This document shows, one piece after another, positions 1 to 13,422 of a DNA stretch of 64,000 nucleotides. The position numbers were made by a program, and so were the translations under genes. Positions within the stretch are counted from its first letter, which is position 1. Each line of letters begins with the position of its first letter. The stretch is from Allolobophora icterica (Eukaryota; Annelida; Clitellata; Crassiclitellata; Lumbricidae). Location of the stretch: positions 56,827,690-56,891,689 of the forward strand of contig OY744607.1 of the NCBI GenBank assembly GCA_963556255.1. Reading direction: 5' to 3'. Below the pieces are notes generated by a model. That model ran no database searches. It was given only the letters and a program-made list of their open reading frames with translations, and was not told the DNA's origin.

Positions 1-1320
1 CCATATATATCCACATGTAATAATAACAGTATAGGGTACACGTGCACACATATTTACATAAACTTCCATACCTATATCTACATACAATAGGCCTACTAAT
101 TACAATTACAATTTAGAGAAGTTTGAGATACAATACGCCCATCTCCTTCCAGTAATTAACAAATCAGAGGCATTTTTTAAACGAAGCTACTCAAATGTCA
201 CTAGATTATATTAGATTTACGATACAGACATCTTGAGCATTACAATATTTTACTTTATTTAAAAAAATGAGGTTAAATGTTGATGATTACCATGCTTTGT
301 ACTGCCATTTGCAAGAATGTGAGATGAGTTAAAAACTGATGAACAACTGGCTGTCAAAAGAGTAAGTTCATATATTAACGAAGGTTTCAAAACTTCAACT
401 GCATTTTTTCTCGGACAACGTACAAGAACACAATTATTGTTTCTTCCAGTGGAGGTCTCGTTATGTATCCAAATTTTTATGTATCGCCTTTACATAACCT
501 CACAAAGGCGCTATAGTAATTATAATACACAATCAGTGGTTACTGCTAAGTTGAGCTAAATCTAGTTAGCAAAAGCATAACATTGATATCATGACATCTC
601 GTAATGATGCATATAGTAGTCTATAACGACATGTTCATCATTACAGCATTATACACAATAGACAACATCAACATTTTGAAGCCAGCCGGATCGACAAATG
701 CTGCAGTTATTTTCAGCCTGTGGGGACCTGATAGTTCCTCGCTACAGTAGGGCCTACGCGACGCGGTCACATCCTGCTTTCTCGTATACTTCGACATCTT
801 TGTGGAACAATCTTCGATTTAAAATTTGAACTATACCGCTACTAACAGCTCAAGAAACCGTCTCAGCTTAAAATATTTAGAATTGTTAGGTAACCATATT
901 TCAGCGCCTCTGACAGATTCCAACAGCGCGCTATTTAAAGTTCAGCTATCTTTCTCATTTTTGGATCAATATTTGCAAATCGAACCCTAAAGCCACCGTT
1001 CTTCCGCATACCTTTAGGCCTATCTAACTTTCTCTAACTTGATTTTGGATGATCGCCTGTGAATAAGTAAGTAATCGCTTTCCCGCGACTAAGCTTTATT
1101 TTGGCACTGAAGAAATTCCGAGATTACAATTCCAACGCGTATAGCGTTGATCGACTTGTGAAATGTAAATTCGACAGGCAAGCGAGAGTCGAACTTGGAC
1201 GCAGTCTTAAAAGCGCTGTGGAGGAATCTACTGACGAATATTCTGCTGTTTGAACGAGCAACTCTGAGTGGAGTAATTCTGCAATTATCGTTCATCTGAA
1301 ATTGTTTGTTCTCATTCTTC
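1..1320. other. Non-coding stretch, nothing recognised
   Basis: AT-rich sequence with no convincing coding exon, tRNA-like box or terminal repeat on either strand. An 88-codon open frame on the minus strand at its right end has no recognisable domain, splice context or composition typical of coding DNA. Confidence 0.5.
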
Positions 1321-1409
1321 TCCATTGGAGTTAGAACGTCAACGGTTGATCCCATGGCAGGCTCCTGCTACTGCTGCGGGAGAAGACCAAACATCTGTTC
1401 AATCGCTAG

Positions 1410-1591
<182 letters not shown>

Positions 1592-1639
1592 TATGAGCGC
1601 GTTGCGTAATTTGACGTCATTTTCGCTAAAATATTCAAA

Positions 1640-2140
1640 GCCTTTGGCAAACATCCTCTCTTCTCCTCTTCTCTCGTCTTCTTTACCGACTGTTTCTCTG
1701 TCTCTACCTGTACGTGAATGTCTACCTGTGTCTCTCTGTGCCTTTCTCTATGTTGCTACATTACTTTCATGCTATCTGTCTGCCTCTATCGCTTGCCGTT
1801 TCTGTCTCTTTCGTCACTGTAGGCTATAAGTCTTCTTCCGTACCAGTTTCATTGTCATTCTATCTCTGGTCTCTCTCGTTCTCTATGTGTCTGTGTTCGT
1901 ATCGCTCTATGTCTCTGTCTCTGTACCTCTGTAACTGCTTTTTATCTCTTGCTCTTTCATTTTCATTCTTTCTCCCTCCGTTTGTTTGCGAACTTGTCTT
2001 TCTGCCTCCTGCTGATCCATTCTTACTCTTTCCCCCGTCTGTCTGTCCGTCCATATGCATGCTGTTTGTGTGCTTGTCTTTCTGCCTCTTTCTGTTTCAT
2101 TCTCTTTCTCCCTTCGTCCGTCTAAGTCTCTCGTTCGCTG
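1640..2140. repeat. Pyrimidine-rich CTGTCTCT-like low-complexity tract
   Basis: About 500 bp of degenerate CTCT/CTGT pyrimidine-rich sequence. It stays open in two frames because of composition and shows no protein domain. Confidence 0.6.
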
Positions 2141-2159
2141 ATTGATTCGTTTCCTAAAA

Positions 2160-2343
2160 GGCCAATCAGGAAACGCTTATCATTATCACAAATCGTTTCC
2201 TCAATCAACATAATCATCGTCATCATCATCATTGCCCGCAGCAGCAGCGGCCACAGATATTTATTCTGAAGCATCCCCCGTTAACGTACGGTTGCTGCTG
2301 CAGAGAGAGTCTGCTTCATGAACCGCATCAAAAATAGTGAGAA
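2160..2343 (+). promoter_or_regulatory. Possible promoter and 5' leader of the cysteine-rich gene, with an upstream ORF
   Basis: A CCAAT-type motif (GGCCAATCAGG) lies near 2160. A short upstream ORF of nine codons begins at 2318, and its TGA stop (2345-2347) overlaps the ATG at 2344, giving an ATGA overlap. The transcription start is not visible, so the promoter call and the inclusion of the upstream ORF in the mRNA are inference. Confidence 0.3.
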
Positions 2344-4387
<2,044 letters not shown>

Positions 4388-4408
4388 TGAATGTCGATCA
4401 GAGACGGT

Positions 4409-4563
4409 CGGGTTTCATCCGAGGTCATTGAGTTCACGAAGATATGAGACTCACTATATCTTCACCTGGTTGTTTTTCGTAATCTTAATCGGGTTTCATT
4501 CGGGGTCATTGAGCACACGAAGATATGAGATTCGCTATATCTTCACCTGGTCTTTCGTAATCT
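4409..4563 (+). repeat. Tandem duplication of about 77 bp just after the stop codon
   Basis: Two divergent copies begin near 4409 and 4488. They share CGGGTTTCAT, GGTCATTGAG, ACGAAGATATGAGA and TATATCTTCACCTGGT in the same order. The pair begins about 20 bp after the TGA of the cysteine-rich gene, so it would lie in its 3' UTR. Confidence 0.8.
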
Positions 4564-5027
4564 TACTCGTAGACTCCAAATTCTAAACTAGCTCAAAGAT
4601 TCCGCGAGCAAACAAATTGGTTCGTTCAGTTTTCTTGCGCTCAACATATGTCTTATCTTGACCTGAACCATACTTTACCCCACCAGCTTATTCAGGTCTG
4701 TATGCGGTTAGCGTAGCGAGCTTTGGGTGTAATATAACGATTGCGAGTTTGAGATTGCTGAGTGAATTCCATGTAACGCCTCTGGGAAAGTTGTTCGTGC
4801 AAACAGCCTCTGTCGCCAAGCAGTATAACTTGGTAGCGGCGTAAGCCGGGATGTAAACTGAAGCCCTGCGAGACTCTGGCCCCGTGTTCACCATTGGATT
4901 CGCCTACTTCCGGCTCATTGGCCGAAGAGCGGACACGAGGGCCTCCCCTACGTTGTTGGTCCACTTAGCTACATTGAATAGAGCGCAAGTCCCATGCTGC
5001 TCTGTGTGTGAGGCTGTCGGTTCTCAT

Positions 5028-5185
5028 ACCGATGGCGGTTTATTTTAGAGATTTGAATCTCGGATAGCATGGTCTGTACACTTGGACCTCAAATGGCATG
5101 GTACCCATTCAAACGGGCAGCGGTGGTGAAGGATCTCACCCGATCAATTCAATGAAGAATAACCAAGGTTGAGGCCGTACGGTCG
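5028..5185. repeat. Interspersed repeat R3, copy 1
   Basis: Shares ordered blocks with 46240-46395: ACCGATGG-GGTTTATTT-AGAGATT, CAAACGGGCAG, GGTGA-GAAGGATCTCAC, and GAGGCC-TACGGT. Same orientation in both copies. Class unknown. Confidence 0.65.
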
Positions 5186-5564
5186 CTATATAAAAAAGTG
5201 TATATTATTACTTTACTTCATATTCGCGGCGTAATACGCGAGTGCGTTGGTCAATGAAGCTAAACAGAGGCGCCACCTAGCCAAAGGTACGATAAAAGTC
5301 ATGAGCTAAACTGAACAGCCGAGGGTAAACTATGCAACCTCGCTGCTTGAGTTCACAAATTTGCGTCGATTGCATTTGCACAGCCACCATGAACTGTTTG
5401 AATTTGGAAAGGTAATGTCTCTGCTGGACTTTCAGATGAGTGTCATATCTTAGTGTACTCTTAAGATCTTAGGAGTTGGTCTCTGAATGCAGTTTTCTTG
5501 TTACAGTTGAAACCGGATGTTGCGATCCAGGCTCAGCTCTTTCTGACCGACGTAGGCCCTCTAA

Positions 5565-5690
5565 TCATAATTGTAAATAGTGACTTGTGATCAGTAGCTG
5601 TATCGTGCCGGTGTCTAATGCACAAGGCATTAACCGATGGCGCACCAAACCCAAGCCGTAATCATGTCAATATCCAGAAGATCAATCCGC
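5565..5690. repeat. Interspersed repeat family R1, copy 2
   Basis: Contains GCCGGTGTCTAATGCACAAG, ATTAACCGATGGCGCACCAA and GCCGTAATCATGTCAATATC, matching the other R1 copies in order and orientation. Confidence 0.7.
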
Positions 5691-6017
5691 TGCGACAGTG
5701 TAGCCTGTGGTGGGACGTATACTTTAAATAAGGCGATGGTGGATCGAACGTATTCATTGGTTAGGCGTGCAGAGATTCCAGGTTCAAAGCCTGTCAAGGT
5801 TGAAATTTATTTTTCGACGGATGTCCTACGAATTTCCAATGCCTTAATTAAACTAAAATCTTTTAGGAAGTTTCTGCATATTATATCGCACATAGCTATT
5901 ATAATTGTGTCATTTCTCGAAGTAAGGATGCTCTACAAATCAGGCGAGACTACAGATGGAAGTTCAATCAGTTGACACCTTCGGAAGGTCGCCGACAATA
6001 ATGAAGATGATAGTTGC

Positions 6018-6072
6018 GATGATGATGATGATGGTTGAAATGATGATGGTGATGATGATGGTGATGGTTGAA

Positions 6073-6133
<61 letters not shown>

Positions 6134-6200
6134 CGATGATGGTGGTGGTGCTGGTGGTGACGATGGTGGTTCTGGTGATGCTGGTGGTAGTGGTGGCGGT
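6018..6200. repeat. (ATG)n trinucleotide array
   Basis: ATG triplets with GTG and GAA variants over about 180 bp, grading into GGTGGT-type triplets. The poly-Met and poly-His frames are artefacts. Confidence 0.95.
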
Positions 6201-6259
6201 GATCTATATTTACTGCAGAAGCCAACATAAATCCGGAAATTTTCACCAGTTAAGACTCA

Positions 6260-7940
6260 CTTTTTGAGACCTGGGGTGATTGCCATATTAGGCGCCCTAG
6301 TAAGATTCTAAAGAGGCACTTTACAAGACTAGAATAGCCAGATACATGTTATGTACATACATGCATACATGCACACAATCTCGAGCCTTACACTTTAATC
6401 AAAGGTTATCGAGAGACTATGGTTGCTCAACTACGATACCGGTACGCTGTTTGATGTCAACCGAGCTCACGCCGAAGTCAATTTACGTGTTTCCGAAAGC
6501 GATATTCCACGAATAGGGCCTACGATGAGAATCATCGACTCATCTTGAACATCATTCAGTGTCTTTATAAAGACCACATGCAGTCAAAACACGAGAGAAT
6601 TAAGCTCAGACTGTTCCAATTCTGTTATTAGAAATTCTCTGTCTAAAGCTTAGCTTAGTGTGAAAATTAGCTTATCAAACTAACTCTCGCGAAAGTTTTT
6701 GACAAAATAACAGAACAGTTAAGTCAGAGCCTAAGAAGAAGAGATATAGTCACCATTCAATTAGATGATCATCGCACTATAGAATAAGTGTCCAATATAG
6801 TATGATATAACTTCCTGGTATAATAAGTCTTATTATTGAGGTTAGTAAAATATCTATATTTTATTACAATTATGTAACTGATTATTATGATGTCACGTAG
6901 ATAGCCTATAAAGCGCAAAAAAGTTAATATTGTAGTAAACTAGTAATCAAATTGATCATATACATTGAAAATTATCAACAAATTAGGGGACTGTATGCTC
7001 GAGCCTTCTCAAAGTGTGGATACCAGGCTCGTACCAGACAGCGGATCAAGGAGTAAAGTTGGAAGCACTACTGGCTTGCCTCCCCGCTTAAATTCTTTTG
7101 GCGAGGGTTTTCCATAGAATAATGTTAAATTCGAAATATGTATGGTAATTCTGCTAAAGGAAAATGCTCAGACGTGGGACAACAGATAGGAGAATAAAGG
7201 GCTTAATACCGTAAAACAAAATAGGAGGGAAACTTCATCGAAGTAAGAAATAGAATAGTTTGCAAGAAAGAACATAAGAAATCTCAAAGTGATCTAGGAC
7301 TAAATAAGGTCCTACGAAATTTTTCGTAACACAAAATGCTCAATCATGGTAAAATTGGTCTCCTTAATTCCTAGGTTTTCTTGTGCTTGTGGTTTTAGAT
7401 ACCCAATATTTTCACGTGTTAAGTCCATAAATTGATTGTGAGATCTAATTATTATATTAAACAGCTTTTCGTCATCAAACGAACCTACATGTCTCGTCTG
7501 TATGGGACAGTGGCAAATAAAAGTAGTGTAAACTACCTGCGTTATTTTAAAAGCTTAAATAGTCTATTATAACGCCAGTAAAGAGATTAAGTCAGCCTTG
7601 GTTTGGAAGACGACAACATTGGTCGTTTAACTGAGTTGAAGAACTGAATGAAACCGAAATAATAAGTATCCGTTTCTCTAAACTGTTAAGGTTTTACCAT
7701 AAAGCCCGAGAGGCTAAAAACTTAGAAGAAAAAGTCGTAGTTTAAACAGATTTTTGTTACAAATGTCTAGAATAAAGATGATTAGATTGACAGTTACGAA
7801 GTCATGTAATTTTCTAGCTAAATATAGCATCTATAGCGAATTAAAACGATAACTTCAAAAATGAGCTACTTTAGTGATTAGTCAGTTATCCCATGACTAC
7901 TGTCTTTAAATTCATGCTTCCTATAAATTGATACAGATGG
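6260..7940. other. Non-coding stretch, nothing recognised
   Basis: About 1.7 kb of AT-rich sequence without an open frame of note, tRNA-like boxes or terminal inverted repeats that I could see. It may be intergenic, or may separate the two genes on either side. Confidence 0.45.
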
Positions 7941-8579
7941 AAAAGCTCAAGGATGTAATCGTGTTATCGCAATCTCCAGATTTCTACAAAAAGCGCCAAA
8001 GACCGAAGTCGAGGGAATCATAGTAATCAGCAACATACAAACTTGTTCGGGCAGGAATACAGTCTGCAAGTTCAAGGTCGAGGTCCTAAATTGAGGCAGG
8101 TGGACAGACAGACCAGACAAGTGGATGGTGTTTGGAACTGGAGCAGCGAGAAGGATCTGGGAAAGAGGATAACAAAGGATAGAATTTTTGAGGTTTGAAT
8201 GAAAAGCCTGCGCACAAATCGCAATCAAGCTGTTGATGAGCTGTATGGATAAAGTAGTTCTGCCTGGCTGCCTCTGCGTTGCTTGACCTATTTATTGCCT
8301 CCAACTTTAACGCCCCATAGGGTGAAAACTTATGAATATTCCTGCTGGTATTTCCCTATTTACGAGGAATCATGAATTTCTGGGGTTTGCTAGAATTATT
8401 CGTGAGCATCAAAAACATTTCACGATCTAAGTTAACTTAACGTTCGAGTATTTCACATCATTACCAATCCTACCGTTAAAAAAATGAATTGCAAATCAGT
8501 GAGTCATGCTCATAGTCAGAAGCAGTAGATTGTCTTCCTATCTCAGGCGCTACATAAATGCCTTTGACGTTCGTTCGGA

Positions 8580-10157
8580 TCATTCGAGGTCGAGTTCGAA
8601 GTCGCTGCTTCCTCTGGACCAGTGACGATTTCCGACGGCTGACCTTGACCTGACCCCCACTGACCTCGCCTGGATGCGACAGATGCACGAAACACCCGTA
8701 CTGACCGGTCTGTACCCTGCCCGACAGGAGATTCCAGCGCATGGGTTGGAGGACGCGGGGGTCGCCGCACCACCTGTCAATGGGGGAGCGGTGTTCAACT
8801 GTGCTGGTGTTCCTCGCTGACAACTACAGAACAAATTGACGATGTATACGCGATTAAACCAACCGCAGCGTCCCTACCTCGATAACTGTGGCGACCACCT
8901 TACCTGTGGGGTCTTGCTGGTCCCGCGCTCCCATACAACGATACTGTCACATAGTAATTTCTAGTCCATTCGACCCTCCCTCTGCAACACTCTTCCATTA
9001 AACATACAAGTATGTACTTTTCCACCACAGACTGGGCCGTGTGTGGCGGAAACATCGCAGGCTAGCGCGGGACTAACAAGAAACATTATCACCTGTCATA
9101 AGTCGTACTTTTTTTTAGATCAGTACGACTATCGTATTAGGTTTAAAAGGCGCTGCATAAAGGGGCCGAAACATGCAAGTATTATAACGTATTGGCATTA
9201 TTTAATAAAGGCCGAGGTTTGACCTGACGTGACCTGCGCTGATAATATGCATGAGTCCAGCCGTAGAATTTTCGTTCGCACTTTGGTCGAGAGATCTTCA
9301 ATTCTACACGCTCTCTCAGGACAGTGACGGTAAACATTCACTATGTTTACCTTTACCTTCTTTACCTCAAAATATCTCAATTGCTCAAAACTTAAACCAC
9401 TTCACATCGCCTTAAGTTATTGTGCTCGATAGCGTAGTGGTTAGCGTGCTGGACTGTCAATCCAGAGGTCGGGCGTTCAAATCTCCACCAGGGCAGAAAC
9501 TTGTTTCGAGATATCTACTCCACCTGCGCCCCTAGCCAACTCAGCGATAATGAGTACACTGATCGTACACCGTTGGCGGGAAGATGAGACGGCAAGGGAG
9601 AGGACTGACCACCCGCTCTCATATGCCGAGGCTAAGAAAACAAAGTCGCTGACACTTCATACCCATGCCTGCCTCAGGGCTAGCTTAAGGGACTGCTCTT
9701 CTTCTTCTTCTTCTCTTCTATATCAATTTTACTTGTATTACGATAAATGTTAACTAGGTGGCTCTGCTAAGCGGGATCATTATCCCTTTTGGGTCTCCTC
9801 TTGTTGCCAATGTACAAACTTCTATGCTGTATTCCCTTGTACTTCAAAAATGGCTTCAATAAAAGAATTGATTGACTGATTGATTGATATCGACGTGAAT
9901 CCTCGGCACTAGGAATTTGAATTTAGGAATTTGAACATTAGCGGATTTAATTTAATTCAATTTAATCTAATTTAATTTAATTTAGTTTAATTTAATTTAA
10001 TTTAATTTTTTCTCTTCATATTCTCTTTCTTTCTAGGTAGTTTGTGCCTGTACTTGTCTTGTTTTGTTTCTTGCACTTGCATAACCCGTTTGTTAGCCGC
10101 AGTGCGTTTGCAGGCGGAGCATTAAAGTCCATACTTACTTACTTAATTACTTACTTA

Positions 10158-10219
<62 letters not shown>

Positions 10220-11814
10220 ACGCAAAAGCCGCGTCTTGGAGACCAGTGTCTACCAAATCCTGTTCACAAAAGCCATAGAGACCTGGCTTTTGGCTTCTCT
10301 GATTTATTGGGTTTCGACCTCCTGACCTCCTGACCTTCTGACCTCCTGACCTCTTCTCCAATGGATCATGATTTTGACTGCGATTTCCCTCTCAGCGACC
10401 ACAGACTGATGATGTCTTGGGTGTTTATGATATAACGGCGCTATAGAAGTCATTAGAGTTGGTCGTAATCGTAACCGTGAAGTCCAAATTTCTAAAGCGT
10501 TACTCTAAAGCTAAGCGCAGGGCACCAGTTTATGCACGAGCGCTACGTCGTGTCAGAGGGGTTGTCCGCAGATGTCTGGGGAAGATCCGAGTCCGATTGC
10601 CAGAGAGACCAGAGACAGAAGGTAGAAGGGCTGCTTAGGCGACATAATCCTTCCTGGACGTAGTTCCATGGGTGAGTTACCTGCATGAACTGGACCCATT
10701 CATCTGATTTAAATGAATTACCTGCATGAACTGGACCCATTCATCTGATTTAAATGAATTACCTGCATGAACTGGACCAATTCATCTGATTTAAATGAAT
10801 TACCTGCATGAACTGAACCCATGCCTGAATTACCTGCATGAGTTGTAGCTGAAGAATTCATCGTCGAGACAGTTGAGGATTCGCGGACAGACGCATGCGC
10901 AATCCTTGTCGTTCCATATCTTCGTTGACGGACAGGAAGTAGCCTCGTTCTCGTTGCGGCATCTGCAGCTGCAGCTCTGTTCGTTGTAGTCCTGCTTCTG
11001 TGGATTGCAATGATGAGGCTGGATCCGGCAACGACAGTCGCATTCCAGATGCTTTGTCAATTCCACGTTCTGCAGATCGACGAACTCAAAGTTACCCGAA
11101 CCATCATCCATGTACCTCACCTTCATTACCTTCAAACAGGAAAGTAGATCATCTTCTTTACCTTCAGACATGAAAATAGAACACCTTCATTATCTTCAGA
11201 TGGGAAAGTAGAATACCTTCATTGCCTTCAGACATGAAAGTAGACCACACTCACAACCTTTAGACATGAAAGTAGATCAATGTCACTACCTTGAGACATG
11301 AAAGTAGATCAATGTCACTACCTTGAGACACGAAAGTAGATCACCTTCATTACCTTAAGCCAGGAAAGCCAGCAACAACCGCATCACAATAAAATACAGC
11401 CGCGAACAATTTTTAGAGCCACTAACATCTATAGTGACTGACAACGCATTCACAGGCAAAGCGATGGGTCTGTTAGGATTATAGCAATTGGACTGGATTA
11501 GATGAACGGATGGGATCATATCATATCATATCAATTAGATCTCAATGGATAGGATTAGAGCAATTGATAGGATTAGAGCAATTGATAGGATCAGACTCAT
11601 TGGGATCATATTAGATAAGATACCTGGACTGTCAGTGGTTCTGTTCTGATCGCCGTGCATTCGAGAACGTCCGTGCCGCAACAACCACCACACTGGGCAA
11701 GCTTTGTGCATGGAGGCCAGTGTATGATCGTTGGGTCGCTGCTAGGAGGAATCGCCACAGCTCGTTCCTGTGGTAGACATCCTTCCGGTTCAGCCACTTG
11801 ACCAGCGAGTATCT
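8580..11814 (-). CDS. PDGF/VEGF-like growth factor, three 3' exons (5' end not found)
   Basis: Minus-strand exons join in phase. Exon A (11624-about 11814) carries the start of a PDGF/VEGF cystine-knot domain: a Cys-Leu-Pro-Gln-Glu-Arg motif, PPCTKLAQCGGCC and LECTAIR, ending CAG|GTATCT in phase 0. Exon B (10834-11129) continues with VMKVRY, then LECDCRC, completing the knot, followed by a CxC-rich tail (SCSCRC, DCACVC) like the C-terminal repeats of VEGF-C/D; it ends TGCAG|GTAATT in phase 2. Exon C (8580-8823) starts after TTCTGTAG, supplies the one base needed for phase 2, and makes another C-S-C motif at the join; it has NPCAGISC and SCICR, then a basic/acidic tail and TGA. An AATAAA on the minus strand (8291-8296) may be the poly(A) signal. 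Such proteins are secreted ligands of receptor tyrosine kinases. The signal-peptide exon was not found, and the A exon's exact start (11812 or 11814) is uncertain. Exon C is less certain than A and B. Confidence 0.78.
9421..9890 (+). mobile_element. SINE-1: tRNA-derived retroposon
   Basis: The head resembles a tRNA: A-box-like TAGCGTAGTGGTTAGCGTG, an anticodon stem-loop CTGGA-CTGTCAA-TCCAG reading GTC (Asp), and B-box-like GCGTTCAAATC. The acceptor stem is decayed. The body runs to an AATAAAAG and a TTGATTGA-type tail near 9890. Part of the body recurs at 32025-32235. It lies in the intron between exons B and C of the PDGF/VEGF-like gene, on the opposite strand. Confidence 0.7.
9945..10010. 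repeat. (AATTT)n-like repeat
   Basis: Degenerate TTTAATTTAAT pentanucleotide run of about 65 bp. Confidence 0.8.
10131..10217. repeat. (TTAC)n-(TTGC)n-(TTAC)n tetranucleotide array
   Basis: About 85 bp of ACTT/GCTT tetranucleotides with a central TTGC block. Confidence 0.95.
10455..10640 (-). mobile_element. LINE-A 3' end fragment
   Basis: Minus-strand 3' UTR of the LINE-A family, recognised by TCGTAATCGTAA-type tail triplets, then AAATTTCTAAAGCG, then AAGCGCAGGGCACCAG and CACGAGCGCTACGTCGT. It matches the longer copies at 27625, 44620 and 51828. Confidence 0.7.
10660..10850 (-). repeat. 41-bp tandem array copying the exon B splice donor
   Basis: On the minus strand the unit contains TTCATGCAG followed by GTAATTCA. 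Junction copies lie at forward positions 10830 (the real donor of the PDGF/VEGF-like exon B), 10800, 10759, 10718 and 10677: a 30-bp step, then exact 41-bp steps. Every copy keeps CAG|GTAA. Confidence 0.9.
11110..11365 (-). repeat. 32-33-bp tandem array copying the exon B splice acceptor
   Basis: On the minus strand most units read as AAG followed by a variant of GTAATGAAGGTG. The copy at 11130 is the true acceptor; six or seven diverged copies extend upstream in the intron to about 11365. Confidence 0.85.
11515..11600. repeat. Short GGAT/ATTGATAGGAT repeats
   Basis: Several imperfect copies of GGATTAGAGCAATTGATA and ATCATATC-type units within the intron between exons A and B. Confidence 0.5.
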
Positions 11815-11827
11815 CTTTAAAAAACAC

Positions 11828-12040
11828 GATTGTAATTGTAATTGTAATTGTAATCGAGAATTTATATAGCGCCACTCGTAATCAGAGGCGCTCCCGACCC
11901 GGGTCAGTGTCTTCACTGACAAAGAGAAATGTTTTCAGGCGCTTGCGAAACTGGGCAGGAGAGAGAGAGAGGAGGACAAGCCTAAAGCCTTGAGGGAGGC
12001 TGTTCCAGCTGGAAGGGCCCACAACGATACTCAGTCATTA
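11828..12040 (-). mobile_element. LINE-B 3' end fragment
   Basis: Reading the minus strand, a degraded reverse-transcriptase C terminus (SSWNSLPQGFRLVLLSLSP, then RKRLKTFLF) is followed by the LINE-B signature GGGAGCGCCTCTGA, GCGCTATATAAAT and a CAATTA-type tail. It is 5' truncated. It lies just upstream of exon A of the PDGF/VEGF-like gene. Confidence 0.75.
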
Positions 12041-12059
12041 CCTAGCAACATACAACATG

Positions 12060-12330
12060 ATTGTCTTCCTCTTTTTACCGCACTTGAAACCCATCCTGTT
12101 TCATCGTAGTTCTGTGTTGAAAGTCTGGAGCGCCTCTTGCGAGTTTATCTAGAATTAGCACTATACAAATTAGATTAAAGTGACAGTTAAAATTAAATTT
12201 CGGTGACATTTCCACTCTTAAGAGGAAGGTAGTGTTCACCGGATGTGTCGGACCACTGTCGGTTGTAAATTTATTGTGGCATTTTTACATAAATTTGGTT
12301 TTTTCACCAGTTAAATAATATATTCTGATC
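12060..12330. other. Non-coding stretch
   Basis: No exon, RNA gene or clear repeat seen. It could hold part of the PDGF/VEGF-like gene's upstream intron. Confidence 0.4.
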
Positions 12331-12439
12331 TTAAATGTTTTATTTTCTGTCTTGTTTGCCCCATCTCCTCGTTATTTCAATTTCTGTGGCACTGCTCATG
12401 GCTGCCTCATTGTGTTGCTTACTTTATATGGTCTCTTTG

Positions 12440-12790
12440 GTCAGTCAGTCAGTCAGTCAGTCAGTCAGTCAGTCAGTCAGTCAGTCAGTCAGTCAGTCAG
12501 TCAGTCAGTCAGTCAGTCAGTCAGTCAGTCAGTCAGTCAGTCAGTCAGTCAGTCAGTCAGTCAGTCAGTCAGTCAGTCAGTCAGTCAGTCAGTCAGTCAG
12601 TCAGTCAGTCAGTCAGTCAGTCAGTCAGTCAGTCAGTCAGTCAGTCAGTCAGTCAGTCTCCCTGTCAGTCAGTCAGTCAGTCAGTCAGTCAGTCAGTCAG
12701 TCAGTCAGTCAGTCAGTCAGTCAGTCAGTCAGTCAGTCAGTCAGTCAGTCAGTCAGTCAGTCAGTCAGTCTCTCTGTCAGTCAGTCAGTC
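12440..12790. repeat. (GTCA)n tetranucleotide array, about 350 bp
   Basis: Nearly uninterrupted CAGT units with only two short TCTCCCTG/TCTCTCTG interruptions. The Ser-Val-Ser-Gln frames across it are repeat translations, not genes. Confidence 0.97.
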
Positions 12791-13139
12791 CTGTCTGTCT
12801 GTGTCTTATCTTCGGCTATAAATGCGGTCCCTGGAGGAGGAACTTCGTTTGTTTCTTGATAAGCCTAATTGGTTTTCCAATCGCTTATCAGAGTGTAAAC
12901 AAAACAAAGAGTTCAGAGTAACTCACCAACTCCAGCACGATTGAAACCTGCAAAGAAAAACAATGCTCACGAATGAATCGTTATGTTTCTAACATATGTA
13001 TCTATAGATATATGTCTGATCAAGATATAATTCCTATAACACTTTTCACAGTTATTGTTCACTCTGGTGGCTCGAGGACTTTAATGCCGCCGCGTCGACT
13101 CCTATCATCCACACTTGAACTGCCCTTGACAGCAAACAC

Positions 13140-13422
13140 GGTTTCAACTGCAAGCTAACCAGCTGCTCATGACTACTCAACATGGTGTCAACTGTCAGCT
13201 GACCAGCTGCTCAGGGCTATACTCAACATGGTGTCAACTGTCAGCTGACCAGCTGCTCAGGACTATACTCAACATGGTGTCAACTGTCAGCTAATCATCT
13301 GATCAGGACTACTCAACATGGTGTCAACTGTCAGCTGACCAGCTGCTCAGGACTGTACTCAACATGGTGTCAACTGGCAGCTGCTCAGGACTATACTCAA
13401 CATGGTGTCAACTGTCAGCTGT
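13140..13422. repeat. Minisatellite of about 45 bp with paired CAGCTG sites
   Basis: About six copies of a unit containing CTCAACATGGTGTCAACTG, TCAGCTGACCAGCTGCTCAG and GACTATA. Most full units carry two CAGCTG (E-box) hexamers nine bases apart; some units are shortened. Confidence 0.9.

Noticed and set aside
4692..4964. Two minus-strand frames of 68-90 codons
   Set aside because: Adjacent to repeat R3, no domain, no start or splice evidence; probably repeat sequence.
7947..8304. Minus-strand frames with SFKPQKFYPLLSSF, possibly a LINE-A C terminus
   Set aside because: The match to LINE-A is limited to a short phrase and the 3' UTR signature is absent.
9429..9500. A functional tRNA-Asp gene
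   Set aside because: The anticodon arm reads GTC but the acceptor and T stems do not pair and the sequence runs into a SINE body with an A/T-rich tail.
12440..12790. A CRISPR-like repeat array
   Set aside because: No spacers; it is a simple tetranucleotide microsatellite in a eukaryotic genome.
12335..12921. Two 174-189-codon open frames rich in Ser-Val-Ser-Gln
   Set aside because: They are translations of the GTCA tetranucleotide array; flanking parts show no coding features.
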